Assembly: GCA_020717935.1 (NCBI GenBank)
Contig: DYDK01000123.1
Span: forward strand, 1-5,569
Length of the DNA stretch: 5,569 nt
Direction: 5' to 3'
Source: Desulfocapsa sp.
GTDB lineage: Bacteria; Desulfobacterota; Desulfobulbia; Desulfobulbales; Desulfocapsaceae
Shown here: positions 1-5,406 of the stretch, piece after piece
Position numbering within the stretch: the first letter of the stretch is position 1
How the letters are laid out: each line of letters begins with the position of its first letter
Translations under genes and position numbers: made by a program
Notes under the pieces: generated by a model
Told to the model about the DNA's origin: nothing
Database searches by the model: none
What the model saw: only the letters and a program-made list of their open reading frames with translations

Positions 1-132
1 TTCAATGAAACAGAGGGTTCCAAGGCTATTGCTTATCCATGATTGACGAGGTCTGCATTCAAAGTATTTTTCTTCTTCCGTCGCGAAGAGAAGTGCAGCG
101 CCTTGCCCTAGACCTGTTTTTTTCACTGACAT
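1..132 (-). CDS. parB: ParB chromosome-partition protein, N-terminal fragment (runs off window edge)
   Basis: An open frame begins with ATG at 132 and runs without a stop to base 1, giving 44 residues. The start, MSVKKTGLGQGAALLF, is the usual N-terminal signature of chromosomal ParB/Spo0J proteins (KK-GLG-G--ALL), which contacts ParA and stimulates its ATPase. It is followed by an acidic stretch and KYFEC, which in many ParB proteins leads into the CTP-binding/parS-spreading domain. ParB binds parS and loads onto DNA as a clamp. The ATG shares one base with the parA stop (TAATG at 134-130), the normal parAB arrangement, so the two are probably translationally coupled. After KYFEC the next 18 residues do not show the usual I-x-P-N-x-x-Q-P-R motif in this frame or clearly in the other two, so the gene may be divergent or frameshifted at the window edge. 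Identity rests on the N-terminus and on context. Confidence 0.8.
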   Translation of the reverse strand, partial: MSVKKTGLGQGAALLFATEEEKYFECRPRQSWISNSLGTLCFIE

Positions 133-916
133 TATGACCGTCCTTGTTGTTGAAGAAATTCGCTTGCCAGATCCATATATGCCGTTCCTCCACTGGAACG
201 AATATCATATTCAATAATGCTTTGGCCGTGACTGGGACACTCACTGAGTCGAACATTTCTTGGGATAACGGTTGTGAAAACCTGCTTGCCAAAATGTTTA
301 GAAACCTCTTCTGCGACTTGATAGGTCAGCTTATTCCGTTTATCATACATGGTCAGCAACAGTCCCTCAATGAACAGTCCTTGGTTAAAAGCTTTTTTAA
401 CCGCTCGAACGGTTTTGACCAGTTGGGCCAACCCTTCCATCGCATAGTATTCACATTGCATGGGAATCAGTACAGAATGGGCTGCTGTCAGGCTGTTGAC
501 GGTCAGCAATCCGAGGGAAGGCGGGCAGTCAATAAGTATGTAGTCGAAGTTGTGCTTTACTGTTTGGAGGAGGTTTTGTAAACTGTATTCTCGATTTTCC
601 ATGGGAACAAGTTCAATTTCGGCAGCCACCAGATCTATATTGGACGGAGCAATGAAGAGATATGGAGAATGTGTTGGTACGATAATGGCAGGGAGTGGGA
701 TATTGCCAGTGTAACAATGGTAAAGGTGACTTGTGAGCAAGGCTGTGACCACTCCGAGCCCGCTTGAGGCATTCCCTTGGGGGTCGGAGTCAACGAGGAG
801 CACCTTCTTCTTCTTATGGGCCAGAGCCGCTGACAGATTAACAGCGGAAGTTGTTTTGCCCACACCGCCTTTCTGGTTGGCAATAGCGATTACTTTTGCC
901 TCTTTTTTTGTTTCAT
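132..916 (-). CDS. parA: ParA/Soj partition ATPase, start joined to body by an apparent -1 frameshift
   Basis: This is a deviant Walker A ATPase that binds nucleoid DNA when bound to ATP and, with ParB-parS, moves or positions replication origins. Numbered on the reconstructed 261-residue protein, the P-loop KGGVGKTT is at about 16-23 with the second lysine at 16, the A' motif is VLLVDSDPQGNASSGLG (about 39-55), and Walker B is YILIDCPP (about 126-133). The C-terminal part has the Soj-type TVIPRNVRLSE region. The length fits the family (250-270). The oddity is the start. Reading upstream from the P-loop in the body frame, a TGA occurs at 926-924 with no ATG, GTG or TTG before the P-loop itself. 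An ATG at 916, preceded by AGGA at 924-921, opens MKQKKRQK and stops at 892-890. One extra base, or a -1 shift in the A7 run (909-903), restores MKQKKEAKVIAIANQKGG, a typical ParA start. I therefore annotate from 916 with the shift near 902. It could instead be a sequencing error or a real inactivating deletion. Confidence 0.88.
902..908 (-). other. parA: Slippery heptamer A AAA AAG at the parA frame junction
   Basis: On the coding strand the bases are A AAA AAG, read in the ATG-916 frame as (CA)A AAA AAG. That is exactly the phase required for -1 tandem slippage, as at the dnaX site of E. coli. A -1 shift here moves ribosomes into the frame that encodes the whole conserved ParA body. Without it, translation stops at TAA 892-890 after eight codons. 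Transcriptional slippage adding one A in the A7 run would give the same product. A short GGCAA/TTGCC inverted repeat lies one base downstream (900-896 with 883-879, 12-base loop), which is closer than usual for a stimulatory hairpin. The motif and frame are seen directly; function is inferred. Confidence 0.4.
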
Positions 917-940
917 GGAATCCTCATATGAGTTGAGTAG

Positions 941-989
941 ATTATATTCACCTTTTATTTTTATACCAGTTTACTGTTCTCAACAACAA
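941..989 (-). promoter_or_regulatory. Candidate parA promoter(s)
   Basis: Two overlapping minus-strand candidates lie just upstream of parA. One has TTGTTG (989-984), an 18-base spacer and TATAAA (965-960) preceded by TG-G, an extended -10. The other has a perfect TATAAT (946-941) but a poor -35 element. Either would give a short leader before the ATG at 916. Both are pattern matches in an AT-rich stretch and neither is certain. Confidence 0.4.
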
Positions 990-995
990 AAAAGC

Positions 996-1047
996 GGCAC
1001 CCGCCCTCTTCTTTCGTGCATTTGTGACGATTATTTTTACGGGTGCC
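996..1047 (-). terminator. Inverted repeat with T run, terminator- or attenuator-like
   Basis: GGCACCCG (996-1003) and CGGGTGCC (1040-1047) are perfect 8-bp inverted repeats separated by 36 bases. Read on the minus strand, the second arm is followed by GC and then TTTTTT, the form of an intrinsic terminator, but with an unusually long loop. A competing short hairpin, GCGG-GTG-CCGC (1004-994), ends directly against the same T run. Position is the puzzle: it precedes the parA promoter candidates, so it would stop minus-strand transcripts arriving from the nadB side, or end a short leader RNA. On the plus strand no T run follows. It could also be a protein-binding palindrome. Confidence 0.4.
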
Positions 1048-1064
1048 TTGAAAGCTTCTATGAT
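1036..1064 (+). promoter_or_regulatory. Candidate nadB promoter
   Basis: TTTACG (1036-1041), a 17-base spacer and TATGAT (1059-1064) match sigma-70 elements at four and five of six positions. The implied transcript would start near 1071, leaving a leader of about 43 bases that contains the whole parS site. The -35 overlaps one arm of the 996-1047 inverted repeat. It is the best plus-strand candidate I found in this gap, but only a consensus match. Confidence 0.3.
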
Positions 1065-1073
1065 TTCTGTTCA

Positions 1074-1089
1074 TGTTTCACGTGAAACA
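1074..1089. promoter_or_regulatory. parS: parS centromere site (ParB binding site)
   Basis: TGTTTCACGTGAAACA is an exact match to the consensus 16-bp chromosomal parS, and the symmetry extends one base on each side to an 18-bp perfect palindrome (1073-1090). ParB binds this site and spreads onto flanking DNA. It lies about 160 bases upstream of parA and 24 bases before the nadB ATG, so ParB bound here would sit in the nadB leader. Local parS copies near parAB are normal and mark the origin-proximal domain. Confidence 0.96.
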
Positions 1090-1113
1090 TTGTGAATATA
1101 AGACGGGGTGGAT

Positions 1114-2736
1114 ATGGAGTGCGATTTCTTGGTTATTGGCAGTGGGATAGCGGGGCTCTCTCTTGCTTTGCGGGTGGCTCGACTGGGCTCCGTGGTCATT
1201 ATCACCAAAAAAAAAGAGGTGGACACTGCGACTAATCTTGCCCAAGGGGGTATTGCCGCAGTGTTATCACAATCAGATTCACAGGAAAACCATATTCGAG
1301 ATACACTTATCAGTGGAGCTGGATTGTGTCACGAAGATGTAGTCCGGTTGGTTGTGGAAAAAGGGGCTGACCGCGTGCGGGATCTGATCGCCCTCGGGGT
1401 TGACTTTGTTAAAAATAGCAAAGATTCGTCGGAATTGGATTTAGGCCAGGAGGGTGGACATTCCAGGAGAAGAGTTGCCCATGCCCATGACTTTACCGGT
1501 AAGGAGATTGAGCGGGCCTTGTTGGCACGGGTCAAGCGGCAAACGAACATAAGGATACTGGAAAATCATCGGGCCATAGATCTTCTTATGGTGAATACAG
1601 ATAAAGAAGGTTGCCGAACTCAACGGTGTGCTGGGGCATATGTCTTGAATGAGGATTTGAAAGTTGAGGCCTTCTCTGCCAAGATAACAATCCTGTGTAC
1701 CGGAGGAGCGGGTAAGGTTTACCTTTATACCAGCAATCCTGATATTGCCACCGGAGATGGTATGGCCATGGCGTTCAGAGCCGGGGCAGTTATGGCCAAC
1801 ATGGAATTTATTCAATTTCATCCCACTTGTCTCTATCATCCTAAAGCGAAGAATTTTTTAATATCGGAGGCGGTGCGCGGTGAAGGTGGTATTCTGGTTG
1901 ATCAGGACGGGCGCCCTTTTATGGAAAAATATGATGGCCGGAAGGATCTGGCCACTCGCGATGCTGTGGCTCGGGCCATAGACACAGAGATGAAAGTTAC
2001 CGGTGCTGATTGTGTCTTTTTGGATATTACGCACAAGGACAAAGAGTTTGTGAAAAAAAGATTTCCGACGATTTATGCCCGTTGTCTTAGTTATGGCATT
2101 GATATTACAACAGAACTTATACCGGTGGTTCCCGCAGCCCACTATTCATGCGGCGGGGTGGAAACAGATACCTGGGGTAGAACCTCTATTAAGGGATTAC
2201 TGGCCTTGGGGGAAACAGCCTGTACAGGATTGCATGGCGGAAATCGTCTTGCCAGTAATTCATTACTGGAAGCAGTGGTTTTTGCGGAGCGGGCATCTGC
2301 CTATTGCGCTGATCACTGGCAGGAGCTCTCCAGTAAGACCGTTCCCAAAGTTGAGCAATGGCGGTCGGGTGAGGCCCAATCGTTAAATGAAGAAATTTTA
2401 ATTCATCATAACTGGGATCTCATCAGGCGAATTATGTGGAATTATGTGGGGATAGTGCGAAATATGAAGCGACTGCGGTTGGCAAAAAAGCAGATAGAAG
2501 GAATTTATCAGGAGATAGAGCAACATTACCGAGACTATTTTGTGAGCCCCAACATGATTGAGCTCAGAAATATCGCCTTGATTTCAATGTTGATAATCCA
2601 ATCAGCATTGCAGAGAAAGGAATCACGAGGGTTGCATTTTCTGATTGATCATCCCGAAACAAGAAAAGAATGTGCAAACGATACCCGTTTCAGGAAAAAA
2701 AATGGAGGAATGTTGGCAGAAATTGAGATGTGTTAA
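1114..2736 (+). CDS. nadB: L-aspartate oxidase
   Basis: This FAD enzyme oxidises L-aspartate to iminoaspartate, the first step of de novo NAD synthesis, and passes it to quinolinate synthase (NadA). It can use fumarate or oxygen as electron acceptor, so it also works in anaerobes. The 540 residues equal the usual length. Seen in order: the dinucleotide-binding GSGIAGLSLAL (9-19), ATNLAQGGIAAVL (39-51), the EGGHSRRR segment (113-120), IQFHPTCLYHP (233-243), EAVRGEGG (252-259), TRDAVARAID (281-290), PAAHYSCGGV (340-349) and GLHGGNRLASNSLLE (372-386). Residues Glu113, His236, Arg282, His343 and Arg378 align with E. coli active-site residues Glu121, His244, Arg290, His351 and Arg386 at a constant offset of eight. 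A helical C-terminal domain follows. GTG at 1108 is an alternative start adding two residues; ATG 1114 has GGGG five bases upstream. nadA and nadC are not next to it. Its stop overlaps that of the convergent amidohydrolase. Confidence 0.96.
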   Translation: MECDFLVIGSGIAGLSLALRVARLGSVVIITKKKEVDTATNLAQGGIAAVLSQSDSQENHIRDTLISGAGLCHEDVVRLVVEKGADRVRDLIALGVDFVKNSKDSSELDLGQEGGHSRRRVAHAHDFTGKEIERALLARVKRQTNIRILENHRAIDLLMVNTDKEGCRTQRCAGAYVLNEDLKVEAFSAKITILCTGGAGKVYLYTSNPDIATGDGMAMAFRAGAVMANMEFIQFHPTCLYHPKAKNFLISEAVRGEGGILVDQDGRPFMEKYDGRKDLATRDAVARAIDTEMKVTGADCVFLDITHKDKEFVKKRFPTIYARCLSYGIDITTELIPVVPAAHYSCGGVETDTWGRTSIKGLLALGETACTGLHGGNRLASNSLLEAVVFAERASAYCADHWQELSSKTVPKVEQWRSGEAQSLNEEILIHHNWDLIRRIMWNYVGIVRNMKRLRLAKKQIEGIYQEIEQHYRDYFVSPNMIELRNIALISMLIIQSALQRKESRGLHFLIDHPETRKECANDTRFRKKNGGMLAEIEMC

Positions 2737-3518
2737 AGGAGAAGTTTCTCACTATTTTGACCCAGAATGCGGTGGAAAAGTTCGTCATTGATATTCAATG
2801 ATTGTAATCGTTCAATCGCCATTCGTTGATCTTCCCACGGTGAGTCGCTACCAAAGAGGAGGTAATGGGACGGATGACGGGTGAGCATCCGCATCGCTTG
2901 ATCTGCGGAAAGATACGGAAGGGCAAAGGAGATTTCTATATATATTTCTCTGCCAATAAGATATTTTTCCACCTCACCCCACATATTCCAGCCCCCAAAA
3001 TGGGTGGTAATGAGGTGAAGATCGGGAAATCGCTGGTGAATGGACAGAATTTGAGAGGGATCGGCTCGACGGATACGAGGAAAAGCGATATCATAGCCGC
3101 AATGGACGACCATGAAGAGGCCGGTTTCACTTAAAGTTTTGTAGAGAGGGATAAGTCGTTTTTCATCAAGAAAAAAATCCTGGTAATAGGGATGCATCTT
3201 GATCCCTGAAAAACCTTCAGCTTTGAGCCTGAGAAGCTTGGCAACCACATCGGTGTCGGTTGGGTGAATAGATGGAAGGGGAATGATTCGTGGAGACCGA
3301 ATCTCTTTTGACCAGGCGAGAATGGGCTCAAATTGGGACGGACGAGTGGCAATGGAACAGACTACGCTGATATCAATGCCGGCCCTATCCATTGATGCTA
3401 TGAGGGCGTCTATTGTTCCGGTGGTGTGGGCGCTTATTTTTCCTTCTGCTGCTAAGGCGGGAATGGCCTTGGCAGCCACAGTGTCAGGGAAGGCGTGGGT
3501 ATGAAAATCGATAATCAT
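2733..3518 (-). CDS. Amidohydrolase_2-type TIM-barrel metal hydrolase or decarboxylase, substrate unknown
   Basis: The 261-residue protein starts MIIDFHTHAFPD, the standard opening of the amidohydrolase-related TIM barrel family (ACMSD-like, Pfam Amidohydro_2). Likely metal ligands and catalytic residues are His6 and His8 (DFHTH), His139 (VVHCG), His173 (TTHFGG) and Asp225 (FGSDSPW). GIKMHP (105-110) is typical of this group. Members hydrolyse or decarboxylate small carboxylates and aromatic acids, and nothing here fixes the substrate. No signal peptide is visible, so it is probably cytoplasmic. The frame is open to 3605 (TTG), but ATG 3518 is chosen because the family begins at this point and because a good promoter (3571-3600) lies between the two. 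No clear ribosome binding site precedes it. It is alone on the minus strand, divergent from the OleA-like gene and convergent with nadB, the two stop codons sharing TTAA at 2733-2736. Confidence 0.87.
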   Translation of the reverse strand: MIIDFHTHAFPDTVAAKAIPALAAEGKISAHTTGTIDALIASMDRAGIDISVVCSIATRPSQFEPILAWSKEIRSPRIIPLPSIHPTDTDVVAKLLRLKAEGFSGIKMHPYYQDFFLDEKRLIPLYKTLSETGLFMVVHCGYDIAFPRIRRADPSQILSIHQRFPDLHLITTHFGGWNMWGEVEKYLIGREIYIEISFALPYLSADQAMRMLTRHPSHYLLFGSDSPWEDQRMAIERLQSLNINDELFHRILGQNSEKLLL

Positions 3519-3570
3519 GATGACTTTTGAAAAATGACAGAAAATAAAGGGAGGGAACTTGGATCTGTAC

Positions 3571-3600
3571 CTTATACTGCCAGTAGATCGTGTTTGGCAA
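3571..3600 (-). promoter_or_regulatory. Sigma-70 promoter for the amidohydrolase gene
   Basis: On the minus strand TTGCCA (3600-3595), an 18-base spacer and TATAAG (3576-3571) each match consensus at five of six positions. The start point would be near 3564, giving a leader of about 46 bases before ATG 3518. A 5-bp inverted repeat, GATCT (3562-3566) and AGATC (3585-3589), straddles the -10 and could be an operator. Confidence 0.55.
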
Positions 3601-3631
3601 ATCAATTGTGAACGATGTTTGTTCAGCCCCT

Positions 3632-3637
3632 AAGGAG
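3632..3637 (+). promoter_or_regulatory. Ribosome binding site that decides the OleA-like start
   Basis: AAGGAG lies nine bases before ATG 3647 and only three before ATG 3641. It makes the further upstream in-frame start at 3590 unlikely. ATG 3647 has the better spacing, though 3641 would add only two residues. Confidence 0.65.
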
Positions 3638-3646
3638 AGAATGTTT

Positions 3647-4690
3647 ATGCAATATTCCCATGTTTGCCTACATACCTTTGCCTACGAATTACCACCCCTC
3701 TCTGTGAGTTCGGACGACTTGGAACGACGGTTGGCACCACTGTATCAGCGGTTGAAACTGCCCTTTGGTCGCTTGTTGATGATGAGCGGGATTCAACAGC
3801 GACGATTCTGGAAACCGGGAACAAAACCCAGTCAGGCTGCGGCTCTGGCTGGGCGACAGGTTATGGAGAAAGCCCATCTTGCGTCAGGGCAGATAGAGGC
3901 CCTTATTTTCACATCTGTTTCCAAAGATATGATGGAGCCAGCGACAGCCTCCTTTGTCCACGCCAGCCTTGGATTATCAGAGGATTGTCTGCTTTTTGAT
4001 GTATCCAATGCCTGTCTCGGGTTTCTCGATGGGATGATCATGCTGGCAAATATGATTGAACTGGGGCAAGTGAACAATGGTTTAGTGGTGGCTGGAGAAA
4101 CCGCAGAGGAGCTGGTTGATTCAACCATTGAGGCTTTATTGGCAGATCAAACTCTGACGCGACAGACGATAAAGCCAGCCTTTGCTTCCCTGACCATTGG
4201 TTCCGGGGCCGTGGCCCTGTATATGTGCAGAACCGAAGGACATGAGCAACGGCTACGATTGATTCGGGGGAGCTGGAAAGCCAACACTCATCATTCCAAT
4301 CTGTGTCAGGGTCGTCAACAGGGGGGGGGCATCACGCTGATGAATACCGATTCGGAAGAATTATTACAGCGAGGAGTGGAGACGGCACGAATAACTTGGC
4401 AAAATTTTTCTGCTGCATATGGATGGCAAGAGACAGATATTGATCGTTTTTTTTGTCATCAGGTGGGTTCTGCCCATGCCCGATTGCTCTTTGATTCTCT
4501 AGGACTTGCACCGGAAAAGAATTATGAAACTTTGCAAATGCTTGGCAATGTGGGTTCGGTCTCTGCCCCCATTACTCTCGCTATGGCTATTGAGCAGCGG
4601 GTCTTTAGGCCGGGCCAGAAAGGGGCAATTTTAGGCATTGGTAGTGGTATTAATTGCTTGATGCTCGGTATAGATTGGGGGGGGAAATGA
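3647..4690 (+). CDS. OleA-like thiolase-fold condensing enzyme (KAS III/FabH relative)
   Basis: The 347-residue protein is a beta-ketoacyl synthase III-type enzyme. The catalytic triad is visible as Cys123 (DVSNACLGF), His271 (FCHQVGSAH) and Asn301 (LGNVGSVSAP), and the end has the family GIGSGINCLM. It looks closer to OleA than to FabH: the KDMMEPATAS segment carries Glu97, 26 residues before the cysteine, matching the Glu117/Cys143 pair of Xanthomonas OleA, and the His-Asn spacing of 30 also matches. OleA joins two fatty acyl-CoAs head to head to give a beta-keto acid, the first step to long-chain olefins. FabH instead joins acetyl-CoA and malonyl-ACP. No oleB, oleC or oleD is in the window, so the product is uncertain. 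Homopolymers G9 (4321-4329), T8 (4447-4454) and G8 (4677-4684) lie in the gene. The stop overlaps the next start as ATGA, suggesting one operon with the AMMECR1 gene. Confidence 0.87.
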   Translation: MQYSHVCLHTFAYELPPLSVSSDDLERRLAPLYQRLKLPFGRLLMMSGIQQRRFWKPGTKPSQAAALAGRQVMEKAHLASGQIEALIFTSVSKDMMEPATASFVHASLGLSEDCLLFDVSNACLGFLDGMIMLANMIELGQVNNGLVVAGETAEELVDSTIEALLADQTLTRQTIKPAFASLTIGSGAVALYMCRTEGHEQRLRLIRGSWKANTHHSNLCQGRQQGGGITLMNTDSEELLQRGVETARITWQNFSAAYGWQETDIDRFFCHQVGSAHARLLFDSLGLAPEKNYETLQMLGNVGSVSAPITLAMAIEQRVFRPGQKGAILGIGSGINCLMLGIDWGGK

Positions 4691-5292
4691 CGGGAAAGAA
4701 TCTGAAGGAAAATATGGTTGGACCTTTGAGGGAAGAGCAAGGGCGGTTTTTATTGCGACTCGCTCGTGAGACTATTACCGCTCAATTTACCGACAAGGCT
4801 GAAAAGGGTAATGAACACCATGATCCCGTTGATCCGGTACTGGAAACGCTTCGTGGAACCTTTGTGACCTTGACGATAAATGGTCACCTGCGAGGCTGTA
4901 TCGGGAATCTCGAACCGGTGGCTTCCATCCATGAGGGTATCCGTCACAATGCCATTCATGCCGCTTTTCATGATTCACGATTTTCCCCGCTATGTGCACA
5001 CGAACTGGACCAGGTGCATATTGACATTTCTATTTTGACCCAGCCGCATCCTCTGGCCTATAAAGACGGCGCTGACCTTGTAGGGATATTGCGTCCTGGG
5101 ATTGATGGAGTGATTCTTGGTCTGGGGCGGAACAGGGCGACTTTTTTGCCGCAGGTGTGGGCACAACTTCCCCGGGCTGAGGACTTTCTTGACCAGCTTA
5201 GCTTGAAGGCAGGGCTATCACTGACCGCTTGGCGGGATTGCCATCCTGAAGTGGCCATTTATCAAGTTCAATGTTTTGCCGAGGAGCGATGA
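4687..5292 (+). CDS. AMMECR1-domain protein (AmmeMemoRadiSam system protein A)
   Basis: The 201-residue protein carries the AMMECR1 fold signature LRGCIG (68-73) within a strand-rich stretch starting GTFVTLTINGH. It continues through NAIHAAFHDSRFSPL (88-102), the ELDQVHIDISILT segment (106-118), GVILGLGRNRATFLPQVW (141-158) and a CHPEVAIYQVQCF end. This matches the conserved prokaryotic and eukaryotic AMMECR1 family, whose biochemical role is not settled. In prokaryotes it is often encoded with a Memo-family protein and a radical SAM enzyme. ATG 4687 is chosen because it overlaps the upstream TGA (ATGA), the usual sign of translational coupling; a TTG at 4654 is in frame but has no support. 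The upstream G8 tract gives only a weak ribosome binding site, which also fits coupling. No signal peptide or membrane segment is seen. One base after its stop another start codon follows, interrupted by the insertion element. Confidence 0.92.
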   Translation: MTGKNLKENMVGPLREEQGRFLLRLARETITAQFTDKAEKGNEHHDPVDPVLETLRGTFVTLTINGHLRGCIGNLEPVASIHEGIRHNAIHAAFHDSRFSPLCAHELDQVHIDISILTQPHPLAYKDGADLVGILRPGIDGVILGLGRNRATFLPQVWAQLPRAEDFLDQLSLKAGLSLTAWRDCHPEVAIYQVQCFAEER

Positions 5293-5293
5293 A

Positions 5294-5311
5294 ATGAAGG
5301 AGCTGATTAGG
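5294..5311 (+). pseudogene. Start of a third operon gene, cut after six codons by an IS
   Basis: ATG 5294 follows the AMMECR1 stop by one base and has GAGGAG (5281-5286) seven bases upstream, an excellent ribosome binding site placed inside the end of the AMMECR1 gene. It reads MKELIR, then meets TGA at 5312-5314, which is formed by the first bases of the IS end. The rest of the gene would lie beyond the insertion. By family context it might be the radical SAM or Memo partner of AMMECR1, and an MKE start would suit the former, but six codons are not enough to identify it. Confidence 0.5.
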
Positions 5312-5353
5312 TGACAATTATCTTGGCCGGTAGATGACAATTACCTTGGCCGG
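5312..5353 (+). repeat. Tandem terminal repeats of the IS21-type element
   Basis: TGACAATTATCTTGGCCGG (5312-5330) and TGACAATTACCTTGGCCGG (5335-5353) are identical except for one base, in direct orientation with a 23-base period (about two helical turns). They are the expected transposase-binding repeats at an IS21-family end. Matching inverted copies should occur at the unseen right end. Confidence 0.88.
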
Positions 5354-5369
5354 TTCGTTATGGTAAAAT
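5341..5369 (+). promoter_or_regulatory. Candidate istA promoter
   Basis: TGGTAAAAT (5361-5369) is an extended -10, with TTACCT (5341-5346) 17 bases upstream as a weak -35 lying inside the second terminal repeat. Transposase bound to that repeat could therefore repress its own gene. This is a consensus match only. Confidence 0.3.
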
Positions 5370-5406
5370 CTGGCATTACAATCACTTTTAACAGAGGAGG
5401 ATTTCG

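Noticed and set aside
144..581. Plus-strand open frame of 145 codons opposite parA
   Set aside because: It lies entirely antisense to the conserved ParA body, has no recognisable domain and no clear ribosome binding site. It is a shadow of parA codon usage.
879..900. GGCAA/TTGCC hairpin as a frameshift stimulator in parA
   Set aside because: Only five base pairs, with a one-base gap from the slippery site where five to nine is usual. Mentioned with the heptamer but not accepted as a separate element.
1097..1102. TATAAG as a -10 element for nadB
   Set aside because: It would place the transcript start within a few bases of the start codon and has no adequate -35. The candidate at 1036-1064 is better.
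1441..1839. Minus-strand open frame of 132 codons opposite nadB
   Set aside because: Antisense to conserved NadB motifs, with a composition typical of a shadow frame and no family resemblance.
2739..2750. GAGAAGTTTCTC as a terminator between nadB and the amidohydrolase
   Set aside because: Only four or five weak base pairs with a tiny loop, no T run, and it lies inside the amidohydrolase coding sequence.
3519..3605. Upstream extension of the amidohydrolase to a TTG at 3605
   Set aside because: The added 29 residues have no family match and would span the promoter. The family normally begins at the MIIDFHTH motif.
3595..3609. Sigma-54-like TGGCAA-N5-TTGT upstream of the OleA-like gene
   Set aside because: The -24 part fits but the -12 part lacks the key GC (it has GT), and the same bases form the -35 of a strong minus-strand sigma-70 promoter.
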